In this document: one piece after another, positions 1 to 10,967 of the stretch
Layout: each line of letters begins with the position of its first letter
Numbering within the stretch: position 1 is the first letter of the stretch
NCBI GenBank assembly: GCA_016647705.1
Contig: CM028339.1
Span: 21,440,803-21,504,802 of the forward strand
Source: Eucommia ulmoides
Lineage: Eukaryota > Streptophyta > Magnoliopsida > Garryales > Eucommiaceae
DNA length: 64,000 nt
Direction: 5' to 3'
Translations under genes and position numbers: made by a program
The notes under the pieces: generated by a model
Databases searched by the model: none
The model's input: only the letters and a program-made list of their open reading frames with translations
Told to the model about the DNA's origin: nothing

Positions 1-642
1 CCACATCTAATTAACATGTTCAATATAACATTCAACACAAGTCGTGTTACATTACCATGTGTGAATTATTTAGTGCATCATCAATTAACATGGAGTGACC
101 CCCCATTCTATTCCATGCGGTGTTTTGTGTGATATTTGCTCCATCAAAACATAAGCATTGTTAGATGTTTGTATTGGTAATCGTGTACATAGATAATCAT
201 TTTTAGCACTGCCTAAGTAGTCCATTTGACGTCCTTCACTAATTGCTGGTGATTGAAACGTCATGATAGAAAAACGTACGCCGGTTACCTGTGCACAACG
301 CCGATATTTCTTTTGCGTTGGGGAGCGAACTGTCTCGTACGTTTGGGTATGGGGCGATGGTTATAAATCGAAGCGGTTCACATTCACCCCCATTGTCCTC
401 CCTTTATATATCTCACTTGAATCCAAAACGTTGACACCGGTTCGCGTGTCTGGTTCCTCCCCAATGATTAAGGTCTTGTTTCGTGTTGCATGTTACTTCT
501 TCGTTCATTTCTGCGCAGATTTAAGCCTCTGAAAATCTCATGCATACATCGTAAGAGTTCCTTTTTTGAATTCGTCATGTTGTTAATTGTGGATATTTAT
601 TTTGTAAAAATGAATATTTAAATGTTTTTTAATTTTAATAGG
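1..642. other. Left-edge segment, no recognised gene
   Basis: Two short overlapping reading frames lie here: about 59 codons on the - strand (264 down to 85) and 89 codons on the + strand (263-532). Neither resembles a family I know and both may be chance. Two copies of the short motif that litters the adjacent MULE occur at 25-38 and 44-56, so the segment probably belongs to the same element, whose left end would then lie outside the window. A tract ending in AATAG just before 643 could be a splice acceptor for the following reading frame. Confidence 0.35.
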
Positions 643-930
643 ATGGCCAGACAGCAGAACACCACCGATTTTGATAAGTCGCGCCCAAAATGGGACAAGG
701 ACTCTAAAGTGTTGATGGATATTGCACAGGGTTTGTGGTACATGTTGGGCGGTGCCCGCTAGACGTACGCTTCGATGGCCAAGGACAACGAGGACATGAA
801 GCTGGAGATCCAATGACTCAATTTGCTCATCTCTAGTCTACGTGATGAGGTTGAACTGTTGAAGAGCCACATTGGACCTGGTTATGTTGCACTAGCCCTA
901 AGTGAGTCATCGGTACATATGGAGCAGTGA
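643..930 (+). pseudogene. Broken coiled-coil reading frame beside the MULE
   Basis: From the ATG at 643 one frame runs to the TGA at 928-930, about 95 codons, with only two internal stops (TAG after GGARs last residues near 763, TGA near 815). Both stops are explained by single C-to-T changes from CAG and CGA. The start is basic and polar (MARQQNTTDFDKSRP). The second half has a leucine-rich heptad pattern (residues about 57-82, including LRDEVELLKSHIG), suggesting a coiled coil. I do not recognise the family. Its place next to the transposase, on the opposite strand, suggests a second MULE gene or a captured host fragment. The frame is inferred; no homologue was checked. Confidence 0.45.
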
Positions 931-2002
931 AGCCCATTGTTGGTTCTTTTTTTCTTTTTCTTTTTTTTTGTTTGTTTTTGTTTTTTTTTTTTTTGGTATC
1001 AAGTTACACATTTTTTATCTATCCTCCCCATGTGTCTTTACATAAACTAATGTCTCTGTTTTGATCGTCAAACATTATGTTTATCGCTTGTTTTATAATT
1101 TGGATGTGTGTTATACACTGTTTTGTTTTTGGTTTTTTTGGGAAAAAAAATGTTACGTTCAACATCGTTTTTTCCCGGGTTTGAATGGTACATTCAACAT
1201 TGACTTGTATATGTTTTTGTGATGGAATGTTACATTCAACGTTGACTAGTCTGTTGAATGTGACATGATTGGAGTGTGCATGGGTGCAACACCCCCGTGT
1301 TTGTGGAATTATAACATTTTCTAATTAGTGTTACATTTAACGCAAAAAAGAAAATGTTTTTTTGGTAAAAAAAAAAAATCAAATACAGTGTGTGCTCGAT
1401 CCCCCATGTGGCTGTACATTCAACCAACTTAGGGTATTGAATGTGTCGTGCATATATAAAAGTAGCAGTTTTTTGTTGATATCACATTCAATGGAAACAA
1501 AAGAAATAAACATGGGCAAGCAAAAATACAATTTGTACAACAGGTTCATCATGTGGCTATACAAAAAAGAATCCGTCTATTCAATGGTGTTACATTCCAC
1601 AATATAGTCGATGTTGAATGTAACGTGCACGTAGCAAACTTATATAAAAAGCAACATACAAGGTGTAGAGCAGATTCATCATGTGACAATTCATCCCGAT
1701 GAATTTGTCAAGTAGGTAAAATACAATGTGTGGAACATATTCATCATGTGGATGTCAAAAAAATCCGTCTCTACGTTGTTGTTACATTCAACAAATTGTT
1801 GATGTTGAATGTAACGCGCACGTAACAGAACTTATGTATAAGCAACATATAAACAAATATAAATTGTGGATGACAAACCAACCCCCAAATAAGAAAAAAA
1901 ATGTATGTTTTATTCATGTCCAATAAATCTATGAGGAACGTAGATTTTATTTTAGTATGAAAACTAAAAATCAAATAAAATATCAAAGTATTGAAATTCC
2001 CC
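931..2002. other. MULE non-coding segment with motif repeats
   Basis: No reading frame here looks real. The segment has a long T-rich tract (about 948-995) and at least ten copies of the dispersed motif in both orientations (for example 1151-1165, 1187-1200, 1221-1245, 1251-1263, 1328-1342, 1413-1425, 1587-1599, 1611-1625, 1780-1792, 1803-1821). Short phrases such as ATTCATCATGTGG recur near 1545, 1675 and 1740, so part of it arose by local duplication. Confidence 0.5.
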
Positions 2003-4345
2003 CTATTTGAGTGGTGCTTGGCAAGATTTCCTATTGTGTCTTGACATTTGACCACATCTTCCGCATCGTCTTTCTTTTACCTCCCCCAAGATGCAATCCG
2101 AACTTGGTCTTCTCGGTTGTTTCCTTGATAATGGAGGTAGAATCATTGCTTTGCTCTCGACCGATATTGCTCGTTCCATTGTTGGTATTGAGTATATACC
2201 TCTCAAATACGTGTCCCGATAAAAGTAGCTCTGAAAATAATCCTCTATGTATTTGAATGTTGGAAGTCTACGCTTGTTGATAGCTACAAATGCATGTGCA
2301 CATGGGAACCCTTTTATCTACCATTGTCAACATGAGCATGAACGTCCCTCAGTGTCAACTAAGACAGAGTACGTTGAATGAACTTCGAACACTCCATTAC
2401 CTGATGAGCTGACGTTCCATGTTCGCCCTTCATTCGTTAGTTTGCATATTTTGTTCTCCTAGTAAGGCATGATCTCCCCTTGTAACTTGTTTGCTTCATC
2501 CCTCATCTCTGCCATTAAGTTTATCCACTTTATTCTTATCTTGTCAATTAACAAGATTGCGGGTAGATGAAGAAATTTGCTTATCTAAGAATTAAAACAC
2601 TCAGCTAGTTTGGACGTCATCTCACCATACCGTTTTTCTCTGAAAAAATTGTTACTATACTTAATGGCTGACAATTCATGGATGAATCTGTGCACGTTTG
2701 TGCCCCCCTCATACATCATTTGATCATACAATATCTTGTACATTTTTGGCGTGTGTGCATATGCCAATTTGTTTAATTTTTGGATCATCATATCCTTGAA
2801 AGTCGTTCTTGTGCCAGTCATCGCAGCCCTCAAATTCATTTTCAAGTGATGCAGACAATATGCATGGTGGCACTGTGGGAACACGTTCTGTACTCCTTGC
2901 AAAATCCCATTGTGTCTGTCGGAAATGAATGTTATCACTATGTCTAGATCGACAATGTTCTTGAATTCTGATAAAAACCACGACCAGTTATCATCGTTTT
3001 CTGCATCAACAATGGCGAACGTAATTGGGAACATTCCTACATGTACCATGCAGGCGACCACACAATAAATCATACAATATACAAATGAAACTAAGAAAAT
3101 ATTGAATGTAACATTGGTACGTTTGATAGCAAAAAAAAAAGGTAACCAGGTTAAATGTAACACTAAAATGTTTGAAATCATTTTTGTATACATACCTTGG
3201 TTTTCATCCTTTTCTGTTACTGCTAGTAAGTTCCCCTTGTACCTACCAGTCAAAAAGGTGCCGTCGAGGAACAACATGGGGCAACAAAAACAAAATTTGT
3301 GTATGCACGCTTGGAATACAATGAATATCCTTTTGAAATGCTTTGTGTCCTTATTGTATTCTAGTGTGACATGACTGCCGGGGTTTGTCTCTCTGCATTT
3401 CTCAATATACCATCTTAATTGATCGTATGACGACGAGTAATCACCGAATACGTTGTTCTTGGCTTTTTCTACCCCCATCCATGCATTTCGATATGATATC
3501 TCTAATCCATACTGTTTTCTAAAATTGTCAACGACATCTACTGGGCGAGTTTTTGGATTTTTACGCACCTCGTCAGTCAAGCACGACGATATAATGTCTG
3601 AACTCAAACGTTTGTTTTTTGTTGTCCGAAATGCAACACCGTACGTGTGTTATTTTACTAGCCTGTGAATATAGAATACACCGTTTTCACTCCTCACGTA
3701 CCCATGCACAAACCACGGGCAGTTCCTTTCCTCTCGCATTGCACATGCGGCAGTGACATGTACCTTGTCATTTTTTAGGTACTGGAAATTAAACCCCACC
3801 TCTACCACATATTTCTGCAATACAATGAGAAATTCGCTCGTCCCTCCTCTGAATTTTTGCCTCTCCTCCTGTATTCCATCGGCCCATTTTGATGAAAGCA
3901 GCGTTTTGTCGTTTGGGTTTTGTAACATGTTACCATAGCTACCTATATAGTCCATTTCAGCTTCGCTATTATCGCTGCTACGATCGGTGACGGGGACTAA
4001 CACAGATGATGATGCCCCAATGGAACCGCTTGAATCACTCACCCGTCTTTCCACACATACTTCAATAAGTTCGATCTTCATTATGCCCGCTAGGAAAAAC
4101 ATTTCCTCAAAGTCGTTTTGGTCGTCCAACACACATTTCGGGTGTCCAGTGAGTGAATACGACAACTCGATCCTCTCGCTGTTACAATCTATCCATTTAT
4201 TCCCAATTTTTTGACACAACCCATCAATATTACAATCATCTCTCATCCTCAACACTGTTGTGACATTCTCGTATTTGCACAAAAGTGGGATTGATGATGC
4301 CATCCTGTTCAAACAACAAAAATGTTTTTCCCCGTCAGTGCACAA
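2003..4345 (-). pseudogene. MULE (MuDR-type) transposase, degenerate
   Basis: Reading leftwards, one frame carries the full domain order of plant Mutator-like transposases. A PB1-like N-terminus runs from a likely start at 4303 (MASSIPLLCKYENV). The MuDR N-terminal domain follows (to about 3650, CPWFVHGYVRSE). Then comes the DDE core: first Asp in FLDGTFLTGRYKGNLL, second in FISDRHNG, HH in YCLHHLKMNLRAA, Glu in SKLAECFNS. A SWIM zinc finger is visible near 2340-2280 (CSC, then FPCAHAF) and a CCHC knuckle near 2060-2020 (CGRCGQMSRHNRKSC). Five in-frame stops (3652, 2587, 2461, 2329, 2320) inactivate it. All downstream parts stay in one frame, so decay is by point mutation. Two of the stops sit at expected Trp codons. 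Confidence 0.88.
3037..3195 (-). other. Intron of the MULE transposase, 159 bp
   Basis: The donor GTATGTATAC starts at 3195, just after the DENQ coding sequence, and the acceptor ATGTAG ends at 3037, just before the GMFPITFAIVDAENDDNW segment. Splicing joins these into the conserved MULE core. The intron is exactly 53 codons long and has no stop in that frame, so an unspliced transcript would also read through. It holds two copies of the dispersed motif. Confidence 0.75.
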
Positions 4346-5400
4346 AAAAATAGATCACTGATACCACACAAACTTATTATGTATTGTTCATGTGGAATGT
4401 AACATCCTGTGTTTTTTGTCCCTGAGTGACACTGAATCCATTTGATGTATGTATGTGGAATGTAATATCATGTGCGTACTCTCCCTCGTATCGTGTGTGG
4501 ATGTTGAATGTATCATCCATGCATGTGTCGTATGCGCGCTCCAAACCATGTGTGGGTATTGAATGTAACATCCATACGTGTGTCGTATGTATGTGTTGAA
4601 CATAACAATAATTGTTTATATGAGCAAAAAATTATGCCAGCAGTATCCAACCGAAGTGCATTGTCCCATACGCATGTTTAATACACACTAATCGGGTATG
4701 TTTTTGGGGTGTATATGATCGTGGTGGATGTTGAATATAACGTGCATGCATATGACGTGTGTGCGTGTGCATGTTGAATGTAACATACATGCATGTGTCA
4801 TGTGTGAGTGTTGAACGTACCAATCATTGTTTATTTTCACAAAAAAAAAATGCCGGTAGTATCCAAATGAAGCGGATCATCTCGTACGTATGTTCAACAC
4901 ATAGTTATCATATGGGGTGTTGAATGTAGCATGATTGTATTGATGTTGAATGTAACATTCATGCATGTGTCGTATGTGCCTGTTTCCGTGACAATGTTTA
5001 ATTTCCCAGACAATACACAAAACAAACACCCCAAAAACACAACAAACTGGTATTCCCCCTCATTTAGGGGTGTTGAATGTAAACATGATTGGGTGGTTGT
5101 TGAATGTAACATACATGAATGTGTCGTATGTGCTTGTTTTTCGTGACAATGTTTAATTTCCCAGACAATACACAAAACAAAACACCCTAAACACAACAAA
5201 CTGGTATCCCCCATTCGTGAACGTCTTTATATACAAAACGGTTGTCTTCGAAAATGAACAACATGAACTTCATCAAAAATTAATTTTGAAATGATTGCAT
5301 TTTGTTGGTGAACACACTCGTAAATGTGTATGCGTCGTACAAAAACTATATTTTACATACCTGTTACGACTAGAAGCTGTCGCTGTGCAAATATCGACTT
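4346..5400. other. MULE upstream non-coding segment
   Basis: No coding sequence is supported. The segment lies upstream of the transposase start and is dominated by at least twelve copies of the dispersed motif and a 154-bp tandem duplication. It would hold the transposase promoter, but I cannot point to a convincing TATA box. Confidence 0.5.
4914..5221. repeat. 154-bp tandem duplication, two copies
   Basis: Two adjacent copies (about 4914-5067 and 5068-5221) each begin GGGGTGTTGAATGTA and continue through TGTGTCGTATGTGC and TTTAATTTCCCAGACAAT to AACAAACTGGTAT. CGTATGTGC falls at 4971 and 5125, giving the period. The copies differ by a few substitutions and small indels. Each carries two copies of the dispersed motif. 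Confidence 0.85.
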
Positions 5401-5760
5401 CTAAGTATCGACTCTTCCACTTTCGCTCTTTCGATTGAATTTCAAAATGTATTTTGAAATGCTCTGTCTATTCTTCGTCGGCTCTACGTTCACTAAACTA
5501 ATTTGAAATTCAGAAAACCCTAATAATGGAATGTTACATTTCTCGAACCACCGATGCGCTATGGATGGAAATTGCGATCTAAAAATGGAAACGCTTGCTC
5601 CGGAAATGTAGGGAGGGTAAATCTGTAAACGATTATCGTCGTTAATTGCGGGATGGGGCTTCTCAGTGCAGAACCGATCAGCGGCGGGACTTTCCTGTTC
5701 AGTTTCGAGCGTATGGGTTTGATCGGTCACTGGTAATAAAAAACAAGATGGCGTGGTCAT
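5401..5760 (-). CDS. Hypothetical 119-residue reading frame
   Basis: An uninterrupted ATG-to-stop frame of 119 codons lies upstream of, and on the same strand as, the MULE transposase. It starts MTTPSCFLLPVTDQTHTLE and ends KFNRKSESGRVDT. It has no signal peptide, membrane segment or motif I recognise. It may be a leader exon of the MULE, a captured fragment of a host gene, or chance. One copy of the dispersed motif falls inside it (5528-5541), so it lies within the repeated unit and not in a separate host gene. Confidence 0.3.
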   Translation of the reverse strand: MTTPSCFLLPVTDQTHTLETEQESPAADRFCTEKPHPAINDDNRLQIYPPYISGASVSIFRSQFPSIAHRWFEKCNIPLLGFSEFQISLVNVEPTKNRQSISKYILKFNRKSESGRVDT

Positions 5761-7030
5761 TTTCTCTAAAATTAATTATTTAGATTATTAAAGTATTTTT
5801 TCTCTGACAATTTTTTAACTACCCAATTCACCCCATATCTTGGGTATTTTATTAGGCCAAAACTACTCTTTAATATAAGAAAAATTCACCAATTACATTT
5901 ACTTCATGTTTTGACCCTTGAAACTTTTGTTTTCAACGGTTTTGTTAAATCGACAAGAAAAAATATTTGTTTAATTTCTTGTTTAAAGTATTAATTTTCC
6001 TAAGTCAAGTAATACAACCTTGATTAGGGAAATGGGTGCCCAAGACACCAAGATTACTAAAGCACACCTTCCAAGTTTAGAAAAAAGTATCGGATTCCTC
6101 TATTGAAGTGCCCTTAGCCAAAGTTGAAATTAAATTATAGCATTTAATGAGTATCTTATAGAAATATTTCATTCCTAAGAGTGTCATAATTTGAGAGAGA
6201 ATGTCATGATGCCTAAACTAGTATTAGCATGCCATCATTAATAAACCATTAAGAGCATTCAATGAAGTCATTAAATCGGCAATATTATGGAAGATTTGGT
6301 TCAAGAAAATATCATGATGATATAATATCATCATTTCCATAGGTAATTAGTGCCTAAAACCTAGTTCAATTAGCCTTCATCAAGACAAGGCTATTAAGGG
6401 CATTAATGAAGCATTAAATGGGCATTAAATGTAGCATTAAATGACAAATATTTTAGCAAGATTTTTATCATAATTAGCAAAATCAACATGTTCACCTACA
6501 ATATCTTAGGAAATCTTGATAATTGCTTAAGCCAATTTAGCCATAAATGACCTTAAATGGTCCATAAATGACCATTTAAAACAGTCTGGTCATGTCTGCG
6601 CATTGGTGAATGCGTTAGCATTTCTTTGCCTATAAAAGGCAGCTTATTTTTATTAGAAATATACATTAGTCAATCCACTTCTCACTCTAAGCTCGAATTT
6701 CTATTTCGAGTTTCTTGATTCCTTAAGCTTTCTACCTCTTAAACACACCCATATTCTTTCATAGAAAAAAAAAACTCTTAAAATGTGATATTGACACTAC
6801 TCTAACAAGAGTTCAACAAGTTTCTCTTTAAGACCCCGACTTTTCATATACAAATATTTCAAGTCGCGTTTTAAAAATAATTTGAAAATGTCAGGGTAGA
6901 CTACGATAGTAATTATGTAAATTAATATTTTAGGGGGTTGTATTGAAATTTTAAAACCCTTAAAACATACTTTTGGGTTTAATTTCTATCACAACATAAT
7001 ATAAGGGGAGACTTGTGTAATTTTATAAAA
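5761..7030. other. AT-rich LTR-like spacer
   Basis: There is no coding sequence. A run of GCATTAAATG-like phrases recurs near 6390-6450. A clear TATA motif (CCTATAAAAGG) lies at about 6631-6641, followed by leader-like sequence, which would suit the promoter of a + strand LTR. The extent and family of that LTR could not be fixed because I found no matching ends or target duplication. Confidence 0.35.
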
Positions 7031-7035
7031 ATATC

Positions 7036-7038
7036 TCA

Positions 7039-7082
<44 letters not shown>
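7036..7082. repeat. Compound (AT)n(AC)n microsatellite
   Basis: A short AT run passes directly into about 15 AC dinucleotides. Reading frames over it are artefacts. Confidence 0.95.
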
Positions 7083-7083
<1 letters not shown>

Positions 7084-7682
7084 TACACAAATAGGGATAA
7101 GAGGGAGCGAAGAATCGAGAAAAATAGAGAAAAGAGAGAGAGAGAGAGGAGAAGGTTTTGTCGTCGCCGGTGGTGTGTTCAGTCCGGTCGTGTATGGGTG
7201 TGCGTCACCATCGTTGTGTGGGGGGTTAGGTCGCCGGCAGTCGGCAACAATAAGGGAGAGAGAGAGAAGTCGCCGGTGGTCAGCTGAACCAGGAATCACA
7301 AAAAAAAAAAAAAAAAAAAAAAGAAGAAACAGAAGAGAGAGAAAGGTTGGTCCGGCGGTCCGAGGATGGTTCGTCGGCGGTGAGCGTTTCGGTCGGCCGA
7401 TCAGCGTGTGTGTGTGGGTGTATGTGAGTTCGGTTCATCGTCGGTTGTGGGTTGCCGGCGTGGGTTATCGGTAGTTCGCTACGGAGGTGCGGGATCGTCG
7501 CTGTCCGTCGCTAATGTTCGGTGAGTGGGTGTGTATTGCCGTGTGTGCTTTGGCGGTATGTGGGTGTGTGTCGTGTTTGTGGACGTGATCGGTGTAAGGT
7601 GGCCGGCGATGGTGTGAGTGATCGTTGAGGGTGGTCGGATGGCGAAGAGAGAGAGAGGGGCGGTTGAGCAGAATCAAAACAG

Positions 7683-7716
<34 letters not shown>

Positions 7717-8290
7717 GGAAAGAAGTTGGTCGGCGTGGCGGGTGTTCTGGTCAGTCGTCTGACGTCGTGGGTGTTCTGTCCCCCTGGATGTGTAGGCTTG
7801 ATCGGAGCCAGGGATTAGCGATGGCGAGTCGGTAGTGTCGACGGCGAAGCAGAAAACAGCAAAAACAAAAACAAGAAGAAGGAAGAAGGAGGGAAAAATG
7901 AGAGAATTACACAAACAACCCAGAATAAAAACCTAATTCGTGGCCGGCAGTGGATTCGAAAACAGGTAAAATTTTAATCGGGTAACCTTTCTAATTTATG
8001 TTAAGAATTCTAAATTTAGTTTTCTAACCTTAAAGTAATTAAATGAAAATAATAAATCTTGAGATTGTTTATAAGAATAGAGTTTGTAAATAGTAAACCG
8101 TAACGAAACGATACTAGTTGAATAGTTATATTTCGTAATAAAAGATGCGAAATAGGAAATTAGGATTTCAAGACGTGATTAGTTTGTTTTATACAAAAGT
8201 ATTAATTTAGGTCTTGTCACCGTTAGGTTCGCAAGCACCAGAGTTCGGATAGGGGATAACCGGATAAAGATTACAAAAGCGAATATCAGG
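7083..8290. other. GC-richer GCCGG-rich segment with A tracts
   Basis: This segment is purine-rich (GAGAGA runs), then unusually GC-rich for the window, with repeated GCCGGCGG and TCGCCGG words and two long A tracts (about 7299-7321 and 7682-7713). The open frames on both strands (for example 7013-7474 and 7465-7914) are of simple composition (Arg/Gly or Ser/Thr/His) and not convincing. The texture resembles long leader or U5 regions of plant gypsy LTRs. That assignment is an inference from appearance only. Confidence 0.35.
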
Positions 8291-9627
8291 TGAGTGCACT
8301 GCCCTTCTTGCCAAACTATTTTTATGTCTATATATGATAGAAAATGGTTGTATTTAAACTAGATGTTTTTAAAAATGAAGTGGATCAAGTAGATTTTGGG
8401 TGAGTTGGTAAAAATGGTTTTTCATTAAATTACGTTAGTTTTGAAAGAAAGTTGAAAAGGATTTTCGTTGGACTTGGTAGTTTTAAAAAAGAGAGTGAAA
8501 AATATCTGCTTTTTCTAAAAATGCATGGTTTCTAAAAATAAAGGGGAAAAATGGTTTCGTTGAAATTAGATAGTTTTCAAACAAAGGTGAAAAATATGAT
8601 TTTCGGATTAAATCGGTTTTGGAGATAGATGTTGATATTATTGATTTGTAGTTTGATGATGTTATTATTATTTTGTCGATGCTGTTGATTTTATCTGCTT
8701 CGATAGAGCGTTGATTATTTATTGAGTTGTAGTTTGATGATGATATTATTGTATTGATGAGATGGTTGATTGTGGGCAAAATTGTTGTTGTTGAGTTGGA
8801 GATGAGTTGTTGTTGTTGAGGTGAGTTGGAGATTGGTGTTGGATTTTCACCCGTCTGGCATAGTCCAGCGGAGCGTTGTTCACCCGTCTGGTATAGTCCA
8901 GCGGAGCGTTGTTACATCCCTCTAGGAAGGCATATCCTACGGGATACGGTACCGTTGCAACTCCCGATCGTGAGGTTAAAACGATCACTATGGCTAGCCG
9001 GTGGGTATGGGATTGAGGTGTGTGATTTAAATAGTGGTGTTTTATATATATACTGGGTGACTTATTATTAATTGGGTGTTTGGAAACTGAATTTATACTG
9101 CTTTACTTCCATTGCTTATTTGACACTAGAGATTTTACCAACTCTGTGTGGTGTTTATATTTACTTACGCTTGATCTATTTAAATTTTGGATTTTATGAA
9201 ATATATTGTTGCTATGTATAAAAATGGTTTTTACTAAGAAGGCAGTACACTCGCAGGTGATTTCTTAGGAGACGGTCCCCTACTGGCATTAGGTGGAGTC
9301 ATCTGGGAGGTTTTTGAGTTGAGCTGTCAGAGAGGAATAATAAGAATTTTGAAAGTTTATGTACTTGTTTTATGATTGAAATTGTATAGTATAATTATGT
9401 AATTGTGTAATGTATAAGAAGTTGATAGTGAAGTAGGTGATGTCATATTGTCGTCACACCGGTCCTGGGATGACAGGTGTCCGGGACAGGTCATGACATT
9501 CTCAACAATAATCAAGCAAAAGCGAGAAGAGATTAAATAAGGAGAAGAAGAAGAAATCACTTAGGGAAAGACCACTCTCCGAAGTTAGGTAAATTTTTCT
9601 TAAACTTCTCTGTAGTGTTGTTTGTTT
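8291..9627. other. Non-coding LTR-like segment
   Basis: No gene is seen. GAT/GTT trinucleotide-rich stretches (8630-8830) precede a 33-bp tandem duplication. A GC-rich block near 9430-9500 (CACCGGTCCTGGGATGACA) looks like the end of an LTR. The segment stops at the target duplication of the Athila-type element at 9628. Confidence 0.35.
8848..8913. repeat. 33-bp tandem duplication
   Basis: CACCCGTCTGG(C/T)ATAGTCC followed by AGCGGAGCGTTGTT occurs at 8848-8880 and again at 8881-8913 with a single difference. The copies abut exactly. Confidence 0.9.
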
Positions 9628-9632
9628 AGTAT

Positions 9633-10967
9633 TGGTAGCACGTAAATACGTCGCTACTTATACCGCAAGTGTACGAGTCAAGTTTTAGTATAGATGGGGA
9701 GAATAAAGGTATCGTGTCTACAAGGATTGGTTAAGATTATTATTGAGTACCATAATTATCATAACCTAATTTTATCTAGGCAAAAAGAATGTGTTTATAA
9801 TTAATAAAAACTAAATTAAAATACTAATTAAACTATACTAATACTAATATGAGATGTTTAGGAAAAATATTGCCTAGGAATTAACTTTGTTTACAAAAAC
9901 GTGTTTGGTCTCGTTTGACTTAAGTTAACGGCGTTCGACTTATCCGACAATTTCAGTTCGTAAACTCACTCGCCACCTCTCCCGAGTGTAAAATGAGGGA
10001 ATACGTGACTTTATGTCAACAAATAAGTCCCCCTCAACGTCTTAATGACCCTAGGTTACATGAGTCTCGCCCCAACGTCATTGATTGCACACTTTCCAAC
10101 TCCCTCCTGGGTTATTAGATCGTTGCGTTGTGTTTACCCTAGTCCAAATCCAGGGTTGCCTCTCCTGAGTGTCAAACCCCGTATTCTCACTATATCTAAA
10201 CAATCATAATAAACATAACAACATGGAAAACACAATCAAAATAATGAAGAACAACCATTAAATGAAACACAAACTCAAACAAACAACAATTTCATAAATT
10301 ATATTAATCCCTAGACAAAATTCCTTTAGCTCATGGCCATAACTATTTATACAATAAAAAATGACCTAAACGTGCTCAACTAACTACCAAAGGTAATAAA
10401 ATAAAGGAGAAATGAAAGAAACTTAGCCGTAGTCCGAAGATTTGCCGCTAAAAACGCTACGGGATCGCTTCTCCTTCTTTGCAACGTGTTCTTCTCCTTC
10501 GGAATTGGTTGAACACTCCAAAAATCTCTTTCTAAATTATCTTAACTGTAATAGGGCTCTTATGGTTGAAGGAGAGAAATAGGGAAGAAATAGGGAGCCA
10601 AACATATCCTAAAAATATCTAAATCTGTGTAGAGGTGACCACCTAGGTGATGGGTATATCAGTTTGATCTTCGCCACAGCGATGGAGGAGGCAGTGGATT
10701 TAGGACCTCTATACATTTTCACTACCTCAACGGTGGTCTGGACGCCGAGACGGTGGGTTGCCTTTCAGAATATTGCCCTCATGCTTGTTTTTCCACCGTT
10801 CTTGATCTGATTTCATTATTTAGCATTCTTTTTCATACTGTTTCACCCCACACACCTGATTTAATAAAAAAAGAATAAAAACATATTAAAATGTATTAAA
10901 ACGTAATAAACATACTAAAAAACTAACAATTTCGATTTAAAAATATATAGGTAGATCACACCTATCA
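9633..10967 (-). repeat. 3' LTR of element A
   Basis: 1335 bp, about 85-90% similar by eye to the 13635-15022 copy. On the - strand it begins TGATAGGTGTGATCTACC. The preceding tract (GGAGTTTGGGGGTATT, - strand, just beyond 10967) is a plausible polypurine tract. Confidence 0.88.

Larger units (their letters stand above)
25..5541. repeat. Dispersed short motif GTTGAATGTAACA, about 25 copies
   Basis: Variants of GTTGAATGTAACA or its reverse complement recur through the MULE region only. Left of the transposase they lie between 25 and 1821. Inside its intron they lie at 3101-3115 and 3149-3163. Right of it they lie at 4391-4406, 4454-4470, 4501-4517, 4557-4573, 4594-4608, 4728-4744, 4771-4787, 4809-4820, 4919-4932, 4944-4960, 5071-5085, 5098-5113 and 5528-5541. 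On the right nearly all read in the + direction, and many continue into a CATGTGTCGTATG-like tail. The copies are seen directly. A role as transposase-binding or subterminal repeats is inferred. Confidence 0.7.

Noticed and set aside
5401-5760. Functional assignment of the 119-residue frame
   Set aside because: No motif supports one; kept only as hypothetical.
7013-7914. Overlapping long frames on both strands
   Set aside because: They run through microsatellite, GAGA and poly-A tracts. The products are low-complexity and lack any domain.
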